Shown: piece by piece, positions 33,353-42,718 of the stretch
How the letters are laid out: each line of letters starts with the position of its first letter
How positions within the stretch are numbered: the stretch's first letter is position 1
Assembly (NCBI GenBank): GCA_027619225.1
Contig: JAQCFW010000010.1
Span: 21,101-85,100, forward strand
Direction: 5' to 3'
Source of the DNA: Bacteroidota bacterium
GTDB lineage: Bacteria > Bacteroidota > Bacteroidia > Flavobacteriales_D > Sanyastnellaceae
Length of the DNA: 64,000 nucleotides
Translations under genes and position numbers: made by a program
Notes under the pieces: model-generated
Database searches by the model: none
What the model saw: only the letters and a program-made list of their open reading frames with translations
What the model was told of the DNA's origin: nothing

Positions 33353-34309
33353 ATGAATATTTTAGCTAACGACGGAATTAGTCCTTCAGGCCTGAAAGCT
33401 CTTCAAGAGGCAGGACACAGAGTAACAACTGACTTTATCGAAGCAGATAAGCTCGAAGCTTACATCAACGATAACAAAGTCGATGGTGTTTTAGTTCGAT
33501 CTGCGACAAACATTAGACAAGCTCTTATGGACGCTTGCCCCACCCTCAAGTTTGTGGGACGTGGCGGAGTAGGAATGGACAATATTGACGTTCAATACGG
33601 TAGAGATAAAGGTCTTACTATTTTCAATACACCTTCAGCATCATCTCAAAGTGTAGCTGAACTTGTAATGGGTCACCTCTTTTCTCTTTCTCGCTCTGTT
33701 TACGCGAGCAACAGAACCATGCCATTGGAAGGAGCTGTAGAGTTTAAATCTCTTAAGAAAGCTTATGGAAAAGGATTTGAGTTAAGAGGGAAAACTTTAG
33801 GGATTTTAGGGTTTGGGAGAATAGGCCGGTCGCTTGCTTCGTACGCACTTGGTTGTGGGATGAAAGTGATTGCTTCCGATCTCCACGCATCAAATGGTAT
33901 CGTAGAACTTGAAATCAACGGGAATAAAATTTCTGTCGTTTGTCCACTGATGTCTATGGAAGATCTACTCAAAGAGTCGGATATGGTCAGCCTGCATACT
34001 CCTGCACAAGCTGATGGGAGTGCCGTAATCGGTGAAGAGCAGTTTAAACTAATGAAACAAGGAGCTCTTCTCATCAACGCAGCTCGTGGTGGAATCGTTG
34101 ACGAAGATGCACTCCTTCGTGCTTTAGATTCTGGAAAACTTGGAGGAGCTGCTCTTGACGTTTTCGTAGGCGAACCCAATCCACGTGTAGATGTTCTTTC
34201 TCACCCCGCTATTTCTCTTACTCCTCATACAGGAGCTGCTACAAGCGAAGCCCAAGATAGAATTGGTTTAGAATTGGCTTCACAAATTGCGGAAATAGCT
34301 TCCGCGTAA
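33353..34309 (+). CDS. serA: D-3-phosphoglycerate dehydrogenase-like (short type, no ACT domain)
   Basis: 318 residues, D-isomer-specific 2-hydroxyacid dehydrogenase. VGRGGVGMDNIDV is at the hinge and the NAD motif GFGRIG at 153-158. The active-site Arg is in NAARGGIVDEDAL, and His is in TPHTGAATSEAQ. The C-terminal ACT regulatory domain of longer SerA is absent, so serine feedback inhibition through that domain is not expected. The substrate call rests on linkage to serC. Confidence 0.88.
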   Translation: MNILANDGISPSGLKALQEAGHRVTTDFIEADKLEAYINDNKVDGVLVRSATNIRQALMDACPTLKFVGRGGVGMDNIDVQYGRDKGLTIFNTPSASSQSVAELVMGHLFSLSRSVYASNRTMPLEGAVEFKSLKKAYGKGFELRGKTLGILGFGRIGRSLASYALGCGMKVIASDLHASNGIVELEINGNKISVVCPLMSMEDLLKESDMVSLHTPAQADGSAVIGEEQFKLMKQGALLINAARGGIVDEDALLRALDSGKLGGAALDVFVGEPNPRVDVLSHPAISLTPHTGAATSEAQDRIGLELASQIAEIASA

Positions 34310-34339
34310 CTCTATATATAACAATCAAAGGTTTGTGCT

Positions 34340-35584
34340 ATGCCTAATCTCGTTAGACCATTCAGAGTCATTCAGCCACCAAGACATCTTGCTCACCTTG
34401 TTGCTTCAAGATCATATATAAGTTACGAGAGGTTGGAGTTGAAGGACAAACTGACCCGCAATCCATATAGCTATCTACAGGTAATCAATCCAGATACAGA
34501 TAAGGAATTGGATGCTGATCGAGGCTCTAAAGAATATTTTAGAGAAATCAGGGCTGTCTACGATGAGTTTTTAAAAAATGGCTGGTTAGTAGGTGGTGAC
34601 GATGCTTGTTACATAATCTACCGCCAAACCTCCCCTACACATTCTTTTACTGGGATCGTTGCTTTACTCGACCTTCCTAAATGCGAGGAAGGTGCTCTTT
34701 TAACACACGAGCTCACACTGGAAAGACGAGAAAATTTATTCTCTGATTACTTAGAATGTGTGGGATTTCATGCTGAGCCCATTTTATGTGCAAGACCGTC
34801 AAACCACCCTGGTGAAGCCGTGCTAGATAGATGTATTTCTGAAGTGGTCAATTCTAGAGAAGCAGATTGCGATTTCTCGACGACGGACTATATAAGGCAC
34901 TCTATTTGGTATGTGAATCCTGAATTAAACCCGGCACTAACTGAAGCTTTAGGCCCACTAAACAAGCTATACTTGGCAGACGGACACCACAGATTGGCCT
35001 CCTCTATCAAGCTGAGACACAGGCACCCAAACGAGCCGGGAGTGGACAGGATACTCGCCATGATCTTGCCAGCCAAAGAGATGAGCATTTTCGGATATCA
35101 CAGGCAGATAAAAAATTTCGCTGGGAATTTAGAAGAATTAATCGTGAAGATTAACAGACTTGAGTCCGTCCGAAAAGTTGAGGAGATCTCAAAAGAAGAA
35201 TCTCGTATTCAGAAACTGGGATGCATCGATCTGTTTAATGACGGAAAGAGCTTTAGGATATTTATCGAGGAGGAGGAGGAGGAGTCAAGACTTAGGACTG
35301 ACGCTGGTTGGCTTAGTGAAAATATTTTGCAGAATCTTTTAGGGATTTCGGACCCGAGGAATGACCCTAGACTAAAGTACATTCCTGGAAGTTCTGATGC
35401 AGCTTTGACGGAGTCCTCAAAGGAAAAAATCATCTTTGCCCTCCATCCTACTCCCATAGACCAAATCATAGCCGTCTCAGACGCAGGGAAAACCCTCCCA
35501 CCGAAAAGTACGTGGGTAGAACCAAAGTTAAGGAGCGGACTTTTCATCTATGAGTTTGGTATGCACCCTCACCCTACAAAATAA
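34340..35584 (+). CDS. DUF1015 family protein
   Basis: 414 residues. Conserved blocks include VRPFRVIQPPRHLAHLVASRSYI, NPYSYLQVINPD, YIIYRQTSPTHSFTGIVALL, LYLADGHHRLASS and AMILPAKEMSIFGYHRQIK. The family (DUF1015, ParB-like fold suggested by the DGHHR motif) is usually encoded with serC and serA in Bacteroidota and Firmicutes, but its activity is not established. It may act as an uncharacterised kinase-like serine enzyme. It starts 30 bases after the dehydrogenase gene and ends 5 bases before YggS. Confidence 0.85.
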   Translation: MPNLVRPFRVIQPPRHLAHLVASRSYISYERLELKDKLTRNPYSYLQVINPDTDKELDADRGSKEYFREIRAVYDEFLKNGWLVGGDDACYIIYRQTSPTHSFTGIVALLDLPKCEEGALLTHELTLERRENLFSDYLECVGFHAEPILCARPSNHPGEAVLDRCISEVVNSREADCDFSTTDYIRHSIWYVNPELNPALTEALGPLNKLYLADGHHRLASSIKLRHRHPNEPGVDRILAMILPAKEMSIFGYHRQIKNFAGNLEELIVKINRLESVRKVEEISKEESRIQKLGCIDLFNDGKSFRIFIEEEEEESRLRTDAGWLSENILQNLLGISDPRNDPRLKYIPGSSDAALTESSKEKIIFALHPTPIDQIIAVSDAGKTLPPKSTWVEPKLRSGLFIYEFGMHPHPTK

Positions 35585-35589
35585 CGGTG

Positions 35590-36237
35590 ATGTCCATCGC
35601 TGAAGGTATCGCCTCCATACAAAACTCTATCCCATCGAACGTCACTCTGGTCGCCGTCAGCAAGACGAAACCCATTGAAGTGATTCAGGAAGCTTATGCT
35701 CTGGGGATGCGCGATTTCGGAGAAAACCGACCTGCAGAGTTGGTGGAAAAAGCAAATAATTTGCCGAATGACATCCGTTGGCATGCTATAGGTCATTTAC
35801 AGAGGAACAAAGCGTCAATGGTAACTCCCATCAGCACGTTAATCCACGCTGTAGACTCTGTTAGATTGTACGATGCGCTAAGTAAACACGCAGGAGAAAA
35901 GCTGGATGTTTTAATCCAAATTCATATCGCTGACGAACCCAATAAACACGGTTTCTCTGCAGACGATTTTAAAAAAATCTTGGACGTTGGCGGTGATTTC
36001 CTCAGCCCCAATATTAAAATTAGGGGGCTCATGGGCATGGCTACTTTTACAGACAATAATTCTCAAATTATGAGTGAATTTAAAGCCTTACGTACCCTAT
36101 TCGATGATATCTCCCCAACTTTCGGAAAAGATTTTGACACTTTATCTATGGGTATGAGTGGAGATTGGAAAATAGCCATCGATGAGGGCTCTACTCTTAT
36201 TCGCGTGGGGAGTGCTATCTTCGGATCCCGAAACTAA
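35590..36237 (+). CDS. YggS-type PLP homeostasis protein (PLPBP)
   Basis: 215 residues. The ATG at 35590 is preferred to the GTG one codon earlier. It is a single alanine-racemase-like barrel that binds PLP without known catalysis. The PLP Lys is in VAVSKTKP (residue 25), followed by MRDFGENRPAEL, WHAIGHLQRNKA, LIQIHIADEPNKHGF, RGLMGMATF and LSMGMSGDWKIAIDEGSTLIRVGSAIFG. It adjusts PLP pools, fitting its neighbour serC, a PLP enzyme. Confidence 0.93.
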   Translation: MSIAEGIASIQNSIPSNVTLVAVSKTKPIEVIQEAYALGMRDFGENRPAELVEKANNLPNDIRWHAIGHLQRNKASMVTPISTLIHAVDSVRLYDALSKHAGEKLDVLIQIHIADEPNKHGFSADDFKKILDVGGDFLSPNIKIRGLMGMATFTDNNSQIMSEFKALRTLFDDISPTFGKDFDTLSMGMSGDWKIAIDEGSTLIRVGSAIFGSRN

Positions 36238-36243
36238 AACACA

Positions 36244-37329
36244 ATGATGAAAACACTTTACACCCTATTTGCACTGCTTTTTACTTCTACACTCTCAGCC
36301 CAAACTCCTTCAGGTATTGAATCTGCTGAATACGACCCCTCGGGTGAGCGTTGGTTTGTCAGCTGCGGATCCTCTACCCTACTTAGCACATCTGACATGG
36401 GCAACTCTTGGGACTTCTTTGGAAGTGCAAATGCTTCTTATGGAATGGAGGTGATGAACGGCGCATTATTCGTTATTCAAAGCAACCAGGTTTACGCCTA
36501 CGACCTCAACACAGCAGAACTTCTTGGAATGGTATCTATTGTCGGAGCTGGATTTTTAAATGGAATGGGGAGTGATGGAAATGGAACACTTGTCATCAGT
36601 GATTTTTCTACAGGCAGAATACTTAAAATCGACGCCTCAGACCCCGCCAACATGTCCACTTCTACCTTAGTGGGAAATACCGGCTCATCTCCCAACGGTG
36701 TCGTCATAGATGTTGCAAATGGCAGAGCTGTGGTAGTCAACTGGGGAGGTAATTCTGACATTCTTGCCATCGATATTGAAAGTGGCGCTGTAACGACACT
36801 TGTAAATGGGAGTGGTCTGGGAAATTGCGACGGCATAGATATGGACTCAGAGGGGAACTACTACATCAGCTCTTGGAGTCCCACGAGAATTACGAAGTAC
36901 AACAGCGACTTCACCGAATCTGAAATTGTAGTGAGCTCTGGACTAAGTAGTCCAGCTGACATTTCTTTTGACGAAGCGAACAATATTTTAGGCGTCGCAA
37001 ATAGCGGGTCTGATCAAGTTACTTTCCACTACTTTTCTGGATCCCGCACACAGAGTACAGACATCCAAGAGGATCTTGAAGTCGAATTTAACGGAAACGA
37101 GTTCATTTTCAACCTCTCACTTGGAGATCGCTTTACATTCACTGCCTACTCATTAGATGGAAAATTATTAGAAGCATCATTCATGAGTCTTCCGTCAGGA
37201 AAAAGCAGCGTTTTATTAGATCGACTTCCAGAAGGATTTTCTAAAGCAGCGCTTGTGCATATAAGTAGAGATTCTGATACAGAAAACTCTGCGGTGAAGA
37301 CTTTTAAACTGGGTCTACATCAACTTTAA
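36244..37329 (+). CDS. Secreted NHL/SMP-30-like beta-propeller protein with C-terminal sorting-like domain
   Basis: 361 residues. Signal peptide MMKTLYTLFALLFTSTLSAQ. Residues ~25-270 are repeated ~40-residue blades (GMGSDGNGTLVISDFSTGRILKID, SPNGVVIDVANGRAVVVNW, CDGIDMDSEGNYYISSWSPTRITKYN, SPADISFDEANNILGVANSG), pointing to a six-bladed propeller. The C-terminal ~80 residues (FNLSLGDRFTFTAYSLDGKLLE...) resemble a divergent T9SS type A sorting domain. The function is unknown. The last 26 bases overlap the convergent priA gene. Confidence 0.75.
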   Translation: MMKTLYTLFALLFTSTLSAQTPSGIESAEYDPSGERWFVSCGSSTLLSTSDMGNSWDFFGSANASYGMEVMNGALFVIQSNQVYAYDLNTAELLGMVSIVGAGFLNGMGSDGNGTLVISDFSTGRILKIDASDPANMSTSTLVGNTGSSPNGVVIDVANGRAVVVNWGGNSDILAIDIESGAVTTLVNGSGLGNCDGIDMDSEGNYYISSWSPTRITKYNSDFTESEIVVSSGLSSPADISFDEANNILGVANSGSDQVTFHYFSGSRTQSTDIQEDLEVEFNGNEFIFNLSLGDRFTFTAYSLDGKLLEASFMSLPSGKSSVLLDRLPEGFSKAALVHISRDSDTENSAVKTFKLGLHQL

Positions 37330-39775
37330 CTCTCAGTCTCTTCCACCGAGGGTCGGTTGAAAAATCCTCAAGGTCTTCGAGTATAGCCGCCTTGTATTTT
37401 TCGGGGGAGATATTCCGTTCGAATTTCAATAAAAGTTGTAAATGATAAAGATCATTCACCCTATAAAGAGGTGGAGTATCTGGGCCTATCACCCTTTCTG
37501 AACTGAATCTCTGCCTTAATCTTAGGGCAAGAACATCGGCTCCTATTTTAACCCTTTCTTCATCGCTGTGGCGAAGGGAAATCCTTATAAGTCTGACATA
37601 AGGTGGGTACCCGAAGATTTTACGTTCGCGAAGTTCATGTGCAACGAGTTTATCGTGGTCACCCGAGATTACACGTTTAATGACCCAATGATCAGGCGAA
37701 AATGTTTGGATCACTACCTTTCCCCTACTTGTTGATCTTCCTGAACGCCCAGCGACTTGAGTAAGCATTTGGTACGCCCTTTCAAACGATCTGAAATCTG
37801 GAAAGGTGAGCATCTTATCGGCGCTCATCACACCCACAAGCCCCACGTCTTTAAAATCTAACCCCTTGCTTACCATTTGGGTTCCTACCAAGACGTCCAA
37901 CTCATGATTGCTGAACGCATCTAAAATTTTAGAGTGGGCATTCTTAGACCTCGTCGTGTCGAAATCCATCCTACCCACCTTTATTTTCGGAAAAAGCTCA
38001 CCCAACTCTTCCTCTATCCTTTGTGTCCCTAATCCTTTAGGCCTAACAGAAGTACTGCCACAGGCGGCACACTTTACTGGAGGAGTCGCAACTGAATATC
38101 CGCAATGATGACAGTGAAGTCCGTTGCCATGTTTGTGATACGTCAGAGGGATGTCACAGCGCTCGCAGATCACAGCGTCTCCACAAGCTCCACATTGCCA
38201 AGACGGGGAATACCCGCGCCTGTTTTGGAATAAAATAACCTGTTTACCATCTTTGAAAGCGGCCACCATCTCCTCTCTGAGAAGTTTTGAAAAACCGCCC
38301 CTCATGCTCCTTTGCTTGTGTTCCTTTTGCAAATCGGCCGCAAAAATCTGTGGCAACATAACACCTGAGTACCTTTCTGTCAGGTTTACCCTCGAAATTT
38401 TACCTTCGTCAGACAGATAGACAGTTTCCACAGAAGGTGTAGCGGAACCTAAGACCAAAGGGATATTCGAAGTGGATGACATCCACATCGCCACATCGCG
38501 TGCGTTATACCGCGGTGCTGGATCCTGCTGTTTGTAACTGGACTCGTGTTCTTCGTCAACGATAATCAGACCTAAATTTCTGAATGGCAAAAAGGTCGCG
38601 GACCTCGGACCCACAATTAAAGCCCCCTTCTTTTCATCTAAGACTTTAAGCCAAACCTCCGTTCTCTCACTCGCATTAAAACGCGAATGATACACGAAAA
38701 TACTGTCCCCGAAAAATTTCTGGAGACGTGTAATCAGTTGTGTTGTGAGCGCAATCTCTGGAACTAAAAACAGTGCTTGCTGCCCAGCTTTTATGGCCTC
38801 TGCTATAAGATGGACATAGATCTCCGTCTTCCCCGATCCAGTAACACCATGAAGCAGAACGGGTTTGCGTTGTACAAGTGAGGTTCTAATCTCAGAGTAA
38901 GCGGTGCTTTGGGGGGTAGATAAAGTTGGGAGAGCTTGGATTTCACCTGTGTAAGCGGCCAACCTTGATATATCTCGCTCCACGATGTTGAAGACATCCT
39001 TTTGCACCCATTTCACAATCACCGCAGATGTAACATTCGCATGTTTTTGGAGTGTCTTCCTAAGAACTTCCTCTCCATGAGGTGCAAGCTCTAAATATGC
39101 AATTAGAGCTCGATATTGTGCTGGTGCCTTCTTCTCAACTCTATCAAGTTCTGCAGCTAACACCTCTTCTTCCTCGAGAACCTCTTTCACAATCGACACA
39201 AAAACTTGCTTCTTTGCCTTGTACTTTTCCTTAAGTTCTTCCTCAGTAATCGCCAGTCCTTTATCAATAAGCAACCTCACCACCCTCTGGGGGTACTTAA
39301 CCCCTAAAATATCGGACACCTCCTTTAAATTCAAGCCATCTCTAAGGTGAAGTGCATCTAGAAGTAAAGTCGCCGACTCCCCCAATCCAGATTCATCTCC
39401 CCCGTCAGGGTGTAATAATATTCGTGTTTTGCTGGCAAGCTTCATCCCCGAAGGCAAGGCAGCTGAAACTACATCGCCTATCGAGCACATATAGTAAGAG
39501 GACATCCAGCTCATCATCGCCGTCAAAGGCACTGTTACCACTGGTCTGTCGTCAACCACCGCCTCAATGGATTTGGCGATGTACCCCTCAGGCTTTTCAG
39601 TGTGTATAGACCAAACAACCCCCGTCAGCTTCCTGTTCCCCAGAGGCACCACCACCCTCATTCCTACCTCTGGAGCAACTGTGTTGTCCGGTATGCGGTA
39701 GGTTAGAACGCGCGGAAGAGCCGCAGGTAAGGCTACGTTACAAAAAACTTGTGTATTCTTAATAAGATTCGACAT
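37304..39775 (-). CDS. priA: Primosomal replication restart helicase PriA
   Basis: 823 residues. The ATG at 39775 is used; an in-frame GTG at 39784 is less likely. The N-terminal 3'BD domain (CNVALPAALPRVLTYRIPD, VGMRVVVPLGNRKLTGVVW) precedes the helicase core with Walker A GVTGSGKTE, the DEEH box (LIIVDEEHESSYKQ) and GSATPSVET. A paired zinc site has cysteines in WQCGACGDAVICERCDIPL and LHCHHCGYSVATPPVKCAACG. The motif VAGRSGRSTSRGKVVIQT closes helicase domain 2. It reloads the replisome at collapsed forks. It is divergent from bcp. Confidence 0.96.
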   Translation of the reverse strand: MSNLIKNTQVFCNVALPAALPRVLTYRIPDNTVAPEVGMRVVVPLGNRKLTGVVWSIHTEKPEGYIAKSIEAVVDDRPVVTVPLTAMMSWMSSYYMCSIGDVVSAALPSGMKLASKTRILLHPDGGDESGLGESATLLLDALHLRDGLNLKEVSDILGVKYPQRVVRLLIDKGLAITEEELKEKYKAKKQVFVSIVKEVLEEEEVLAAELDRVEKKAPAQYRALIAYLELAPHGEEVLRKTLQKHANVTSAVIVKWVQKDVFNIVERDISRLAAYTGEIQALPTLSTPQSTAYSEIRTSLVQRKPVLLHGVTGSGKTEIYVHLIAEAIKAGQQALFLVPEIALTTQLITRLQKFFGDSIFVYHSRFNASERTEVWLKVLDEKKGALIVGPRSATFLPFRNLGLIIVDEEHESSYKQQDPAPRYNARDVAMWMSSTSNIPLVLGSATPSVETVYLSDEGKISRVNLTERYSGVMLPQIFAADLQKEHKQRSMRGGFSKLLREEMVAAFKDGKQVILFQNRRGYSPSWQCGACGDAVICERCDIPLTYHKHGNGLHCHHCGYSVATPPVKCAACGSTSVRPKGLGTQRIEEELGELFPKIKVGRMDFDTTRSKNAHSKILDAFSNHELDVLVGTQMVSKGLDFKDVGLVGVMSADKMLTFPDFRSFERAYQMLTQVAGRSGRSTSRGKVVIQTFSPDHWVIKRVISGDHDKLVAHELRERKIFGYPPYVRLIRISLRHSDEERVKIGADVLALRLRQRFSSERVIGPDTPPLYRVNDLYHLQLLLKFERNISPEKYKAAILEDLEDFSTDPRWKRLRVKVDVDPV

Positions 39776-39805
39776 TCGAAGCACAAAGTACTACTCAACG
39801 AGGCG

Positions 39806-39813
39806 TAAATTTA
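39806..39813 (+). promoter_or_regulatory. Candidate -7 element TAAATTTA four bases before the bcp start
   Basis: Seven of eight positions match TAnnTTTG. The spacing to the ATG at 39818 is the same as that seen for the GNAT gene at 22208. Confidence 0.3.
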
Positions 39814-39817
39814 AGTT

Positions 39818-40294
39818 ATGGCAAAATCTATTTCTCCATTAAGCGTAGGCGATTTAGCTCCGGATTTTTCTTCTACAGATTCTACCGGCACTATTCGTTC
39901 TCTGTCAGAGTTTTCAGGGTCAAAATTAGTTCTCTATTTTTATCCTAGAGACAACACCCCTGGGTGTACATCACAGGCGTGTAACCTCACCGAGAACTAC
40001 TCTGAGTTATCTAAGCACGGAATAAAAATTGTCGGAGTTAGTCCTGATTCTGAAGCAAAGCATATAAAGTTCATCAACAAGTACGATATCGCTTTCGAAC
40101 TTTTAGCTGATGAAGACAAGAGTGTACATCTGGCTTATGGAGTTTGGGCTGAGAAAAAGTTTATGGGAAAAGTATTTGACGGAACCCACAGAACGACATT
40201 CCTCATAGACGAGAACTCTAAGATTGTTGAAATTATCGCCAAACCTAAATGCACAGATCATGCCGCTGAAATACTTGCAGGATATAATCTTTAA
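39818..40294 (+). CDS. bcp: Thioredoxin-dependent peroxiredoxin (Bcp type)
   Basis: A 158-residue atypical 2-Cys peroxiredoxin that reduces hydroperoxides. The peroxidatic Cys50 and resolving Cys55 lie in RDNTPGCTSQACNL, the Bcp signature. FVGVSPDS-like IVGVSPDSEAKHIKF and HRTTFLIDENSKI follow. It is divergent from priA across a 42-base gap. 146 bases separate it from recA. Confidence 0.95.
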   Translation: MAKSISPLSVGDLAPDFSSTDSTGTIRSLSEFSGSKLVLYFYPRDNTPGCTSQACNLTENYSELSKHGIKIVGVSPDSEAKHIKFINKYDIAFELLADEDKSVHLAYGVWAEKKFMGKVFDGTHRTTFLIDENSKIVEIIAKPKCTDHAAEILAGYNL

Positions 40295-40387
40295 TTGAGA
40301 TGTTATTCTAAGCATTGCGACAAACTAACGTTGAAAATCGCAACAGATATAAACTATTGGCCTACGAATAAAAAAAAGTACTTCCCA

Positions 40388-40404
40388 ACGTAAATCCTTT
40401 ACGT
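40388..40404. promoter_or_regulatory. Perfect dyad ACGTAAA-N3-TTTACGT upstream of recA
   Basis: Two 7-bp arms are separated by TCC. The dyad is centred about 45 bases before the recA ATG and lies just upstream of, or over, the -33 position of the presumed promoter (TACCTTCG at 40416-40423). Position and symmetry suit an operator for a dimeric regulator. No U-tract follows, so it is not a terminator of bcp. Confidence 0.5.
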
Positions 40405-40415
40405 ACCACTATATA

Positions 40416-40423
40416 TACCTTCG
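40416..40423 (+). promoter_or_regulatory. recA: Candidate recA -7 element TACCTTCG
   Basis: One mismatch to TAnnTTTG, 17 bases before the ATG and 12 bases after the dyad. It is embedded in a TATATATA-rich stretch that could offer alternative registers. Confidence 0.35.
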
Positions 40424-40440
40424 CCTTAAAACCTAACAAT

Positions 40441-41496
40441 ATGGCTACAGAACAAGCACAAAAATTAAAGGCCCTCCAGCTCACGCTCGACCGCCTAGAC
40501 AAAACTTATGGAAAAGGAATCGTAATGAAACTTGGCGATGAGCCGGTGGAGAAAGTCGATGTTATTCCATCGGGATCACTAACCCTTGACATCGCTCTCG
40601 GTATCCAAGGATATCCCAGAGGCAGAGTAGTTGAAATCTACGGGCCAGAATCCTCTGGTAAAACCACACTCACTTTACACGCTATTGCTGAGTGCCAAAA
40701 GCAAGGCGGTATTTGCGCCTTCGTCGATGCTGAGCACGCCTTCGATAAATTCTACGCCGAGGCTCTTGGTGTTGATACTGAGAACCTTCTCATCACTCAA
40801 CCCGACAATGGAGAACAAGCGCTCGAAATCGCTGACAATCTTATTCGTTCTGGCGCCATCGACCTCTTGGTTGTCGATTCCGTAGCTGCCCTGACACCTC
40901 GTGCAGAAATCGAGGGGGAAATGGGAGATACTTCTGTGGGACTACAAGCTCGACTTATGTCTAAGGCACTTCGTAAACTCACTGGTACCATCAGCAAAAC
41001 GGGATGTTGTCTAATCTTCATCAACCAACTTCGTGAGAAGATAGGTGTTATGTTCGGAAACCCTGAGACCACTACTGGAGGTCATGCACTTAAATTTTAC
41101 TCTTCGGTAAGAATTGATATTCGTCGATCAACACAAATTAAAGACGGCGACAAAGTACTGGGAAACCGAACTCGCGTCAAGGTGGTGAAAAACAAAGTTG
41201 CCCCACCGTTCCGCCGTGCTGAATTCGATATCCTATACGGATTGGGAATCTCTAAAGCAGGTGAGATTATCGACCTGGGAGTTGAAACTGGCATCGTACA
41301 GAAAAGCGGGTCTTGGTTCTCTTATGGAGACACTAAGCTCGGCCAAGGTCGTGATGCAGTAAGAGTCCTATTGAACGACAACCCAGAGTTATTTGAAGAG
41401 CTGGAGCTTAAAATCAAGGAATCACTTTCTGCTACTAAAGAAGATAAAAAAGCTTCTAAAGCTGTAAAAACACTCACCTCTGAGCCAAGCAATTAA
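40441..41496 (+). CDS. recA: Recombinase RecA
   Basis: 351 residues, standard length. Walker A is GPESSGKT at 68-75. The central part carries [22 protein letters not shown] (Walker B), [17 protein letters not shown] and [36 protein letters not shown] (loop L2). The C-terminal tail is Lys/Ser-rich. It forms the presynaptic filament for homologous recombination. The TAA stop is followed by two further in-frame TAA codons within a 9-base repeat. Confidence 0.98.
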   Translation: MATEQAQKLKALQLTLDRLDKTYGKGIVMKLGDEPVEKVDVIPSGSLTLDIALGIQGYPRGRVVEIYGPESSGKTTLTLHAIAECQKQGGICAFVDAEHAFDKFYAEALGVDTENLLITQPDNGEQALEIADNLIRSGAIDLLVVDSVAALTPRAEIEGEMGDTSVGLQARLMSKALRKLTGTISKTGCCLIFINQLREKIGVMFGNPETTTGGHALKFYSSVRIDIRRSTQIKDGDKVLGNRTRVKVVKNKVAPPFRRAEFDILYGLGISKAGEIIDLGVETGIVQKSGSWFSYGDTKLGQGRDAVRVLLNDNPELFEELELKIKESLSATKEDKKASKAVKTLTSEPSN

Positions 41497-41520
41497 AGCA
41501 AGTAAAGCAAGTAAAGCGAA
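41494..41520 (+). repeat. 9-bp tandem repeat carrying three in-frame recA stop codons
   Basis: TAAAGCAAG occurs twice, followed by TAAAGCGAA. The first TAA is the recA stop. The nine-base period keeps the second and third TAA in the same frame. Confidence 0.8.
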
Positions 41521-41528
41521 CAAGTTAG

Positions 41529-42581
41529 ATGACTCGACTTTTATATTTAGGCTTTGTTCTTTTTGTTTTCGGATGTGGAGCGGACAATCCCGGTCCACAT
41601 CTTGAAAATACTCAGGATAATTTCACAGACCAAGTTTACGCTGATTCTTCAGATTATTTCGAACAGGAAATTTTCAACAACTCCACCTCTCCACTTCCTT
41701 ATTGGAATAGAGCGGCTTGGCATTTAAAAAATGCACGCATAAAGGAAGGACTGCACGATTTAGATTTGGCTCTTGAAGCGGACTCTACATACGGGCCTGC
41801 CTGGTCTGCTAAAGCTGATGCTCTTTATTTATTACGTCAGTTCGACCCGTGTATTAATCACCTAGACGTGTGTATAAAGTACGCACCGAATCACATTCCG
41901 TGTAAGCTTAGAAGGGCTGAGATGTATATACATCTTAAACTTTACGCAGAGGCTTTTACTCTGATTAACGATGCTTTAAAGATTAACGATCAGATTTCTG
42001 AAGCGTATTGGATGAAGGGGACGATTTATAAAGAAAATGGTGAACTCGAGAATGCCCTCAGCTCTTTCCAAACCTCAGTTGAGGTTAATCCATCTTTCTT
42101 CGATGGATACATCGCATTGGGACTTGCCTACGCTTCAACATCTAACCCTTTGGCTGTCGACTACTACAACAGCGCTATTTCGTTAAATCCCAAAAGTGTT
42201 GAGGCAAAGTATAACCTAGCAATGTACTATCAGGAATTGTTTTTAGAAGATCCTACTGCGAGAAAGCTCGCTTTAGAAAAATCATTGGCGCTTTACGAAA
42301 CCATTATTGAGATTGATAGTCTAAACGCTTCTGCTGCTTTTAACCAGGGGTTTATATACCTCGAGTACTTGAGTGGATACTCTGAAGCTGAATACTGGTT
42401 CAGTCAAGCTATTGAAGCTCTACCGTATTATCATCAAGCGTTCTACAACCGAGGTCTTGCACGCGAGAGTCTAGACAACCATACTGATGCTCTGGAAGAT
42501 TATGAAGTGGCTCTTAAGCTAAAGCCTGACTATACTTCTGCTGCTCTTGCAAAAAGCCGAGTGCTTGAAGCAATGAATTAA
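41529..42581 (+). CDS. TPR-repeat lipoprotein
   Basis: 350 residues. The signal peptide ends in a lipobox (FVFGC, Cys16). Residues ~55-345 contain about eight tetratricopeptide repeats: WNRAAWHLKNARIKEGLHDLDLALEAD, AEAFTLINDALKINDQISEAYWMKG, AVDYYNSAISLNPKSVEAKYNLAMYYQ, FYNRGLARESLDNHTDALEDYEVALKLKPD. It is a likely protein-interaction scaffold at a membrane. It begins 32 bases after recA, so co-transcription is possible. The specific function is unknown. Confidence 0.88.
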   Translation: MTRLLYLGFVLFVFGCGADNPGPHLENTQDNFTDQVYADSSDYFEQEIFNNSTSPLPYWNRAAWHLKNARIKEGLHDLDLALEADSTYGPAWSAKADALYLLRQFDPCINHLDVCIKYAPNHIPCKLRRAEMYIHLKLYAEAFTLINDALKINDQISEAYWMKGTIYKENGELENALSSFQTSVEVNPSFFDGYIALGLAYASTSNPLAVDYYNSAISLNPKSVEAKYNLAMYYQELFLEDPTARKLALEKSLALYETIIEIDSLNASAAFNQGFIYLEYLSGYSEAEYWFSQAIEALPYYHQAFYNRGLARESLDNHTDALEDYEVALKLKPDYTSAALAKSRVLEAMN

Positions 42582-42619
42582 AAAGAGAATTCTGACATCA
42601 AGGGCATAAATAACAAACA

Positions 42620-42659
42620 AAAAAGGTCGATCCGGAAATGAATCCAGATCGACCTTTTT
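42620..42659. terminator. Bidirectional intrinsic terminator between the TPR gene and rplT
   Basis: Perfect 13-bp arms AAAAAGGTCGATC and GATCGACCTTTTT are separated by 14 bases. An A-run on the left and T-run on the right make it work for both strands. It closes the TPR transcript and the minus-strand thrS-infC-rpmI-rplT transcript. Confidence 0.92.
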
Positions 42660-42718
42660 GAGATCAACTTGTAGAAATTGCAACCTCAGCGATTACACTC
42701 TACAATTACACTCTAGGC

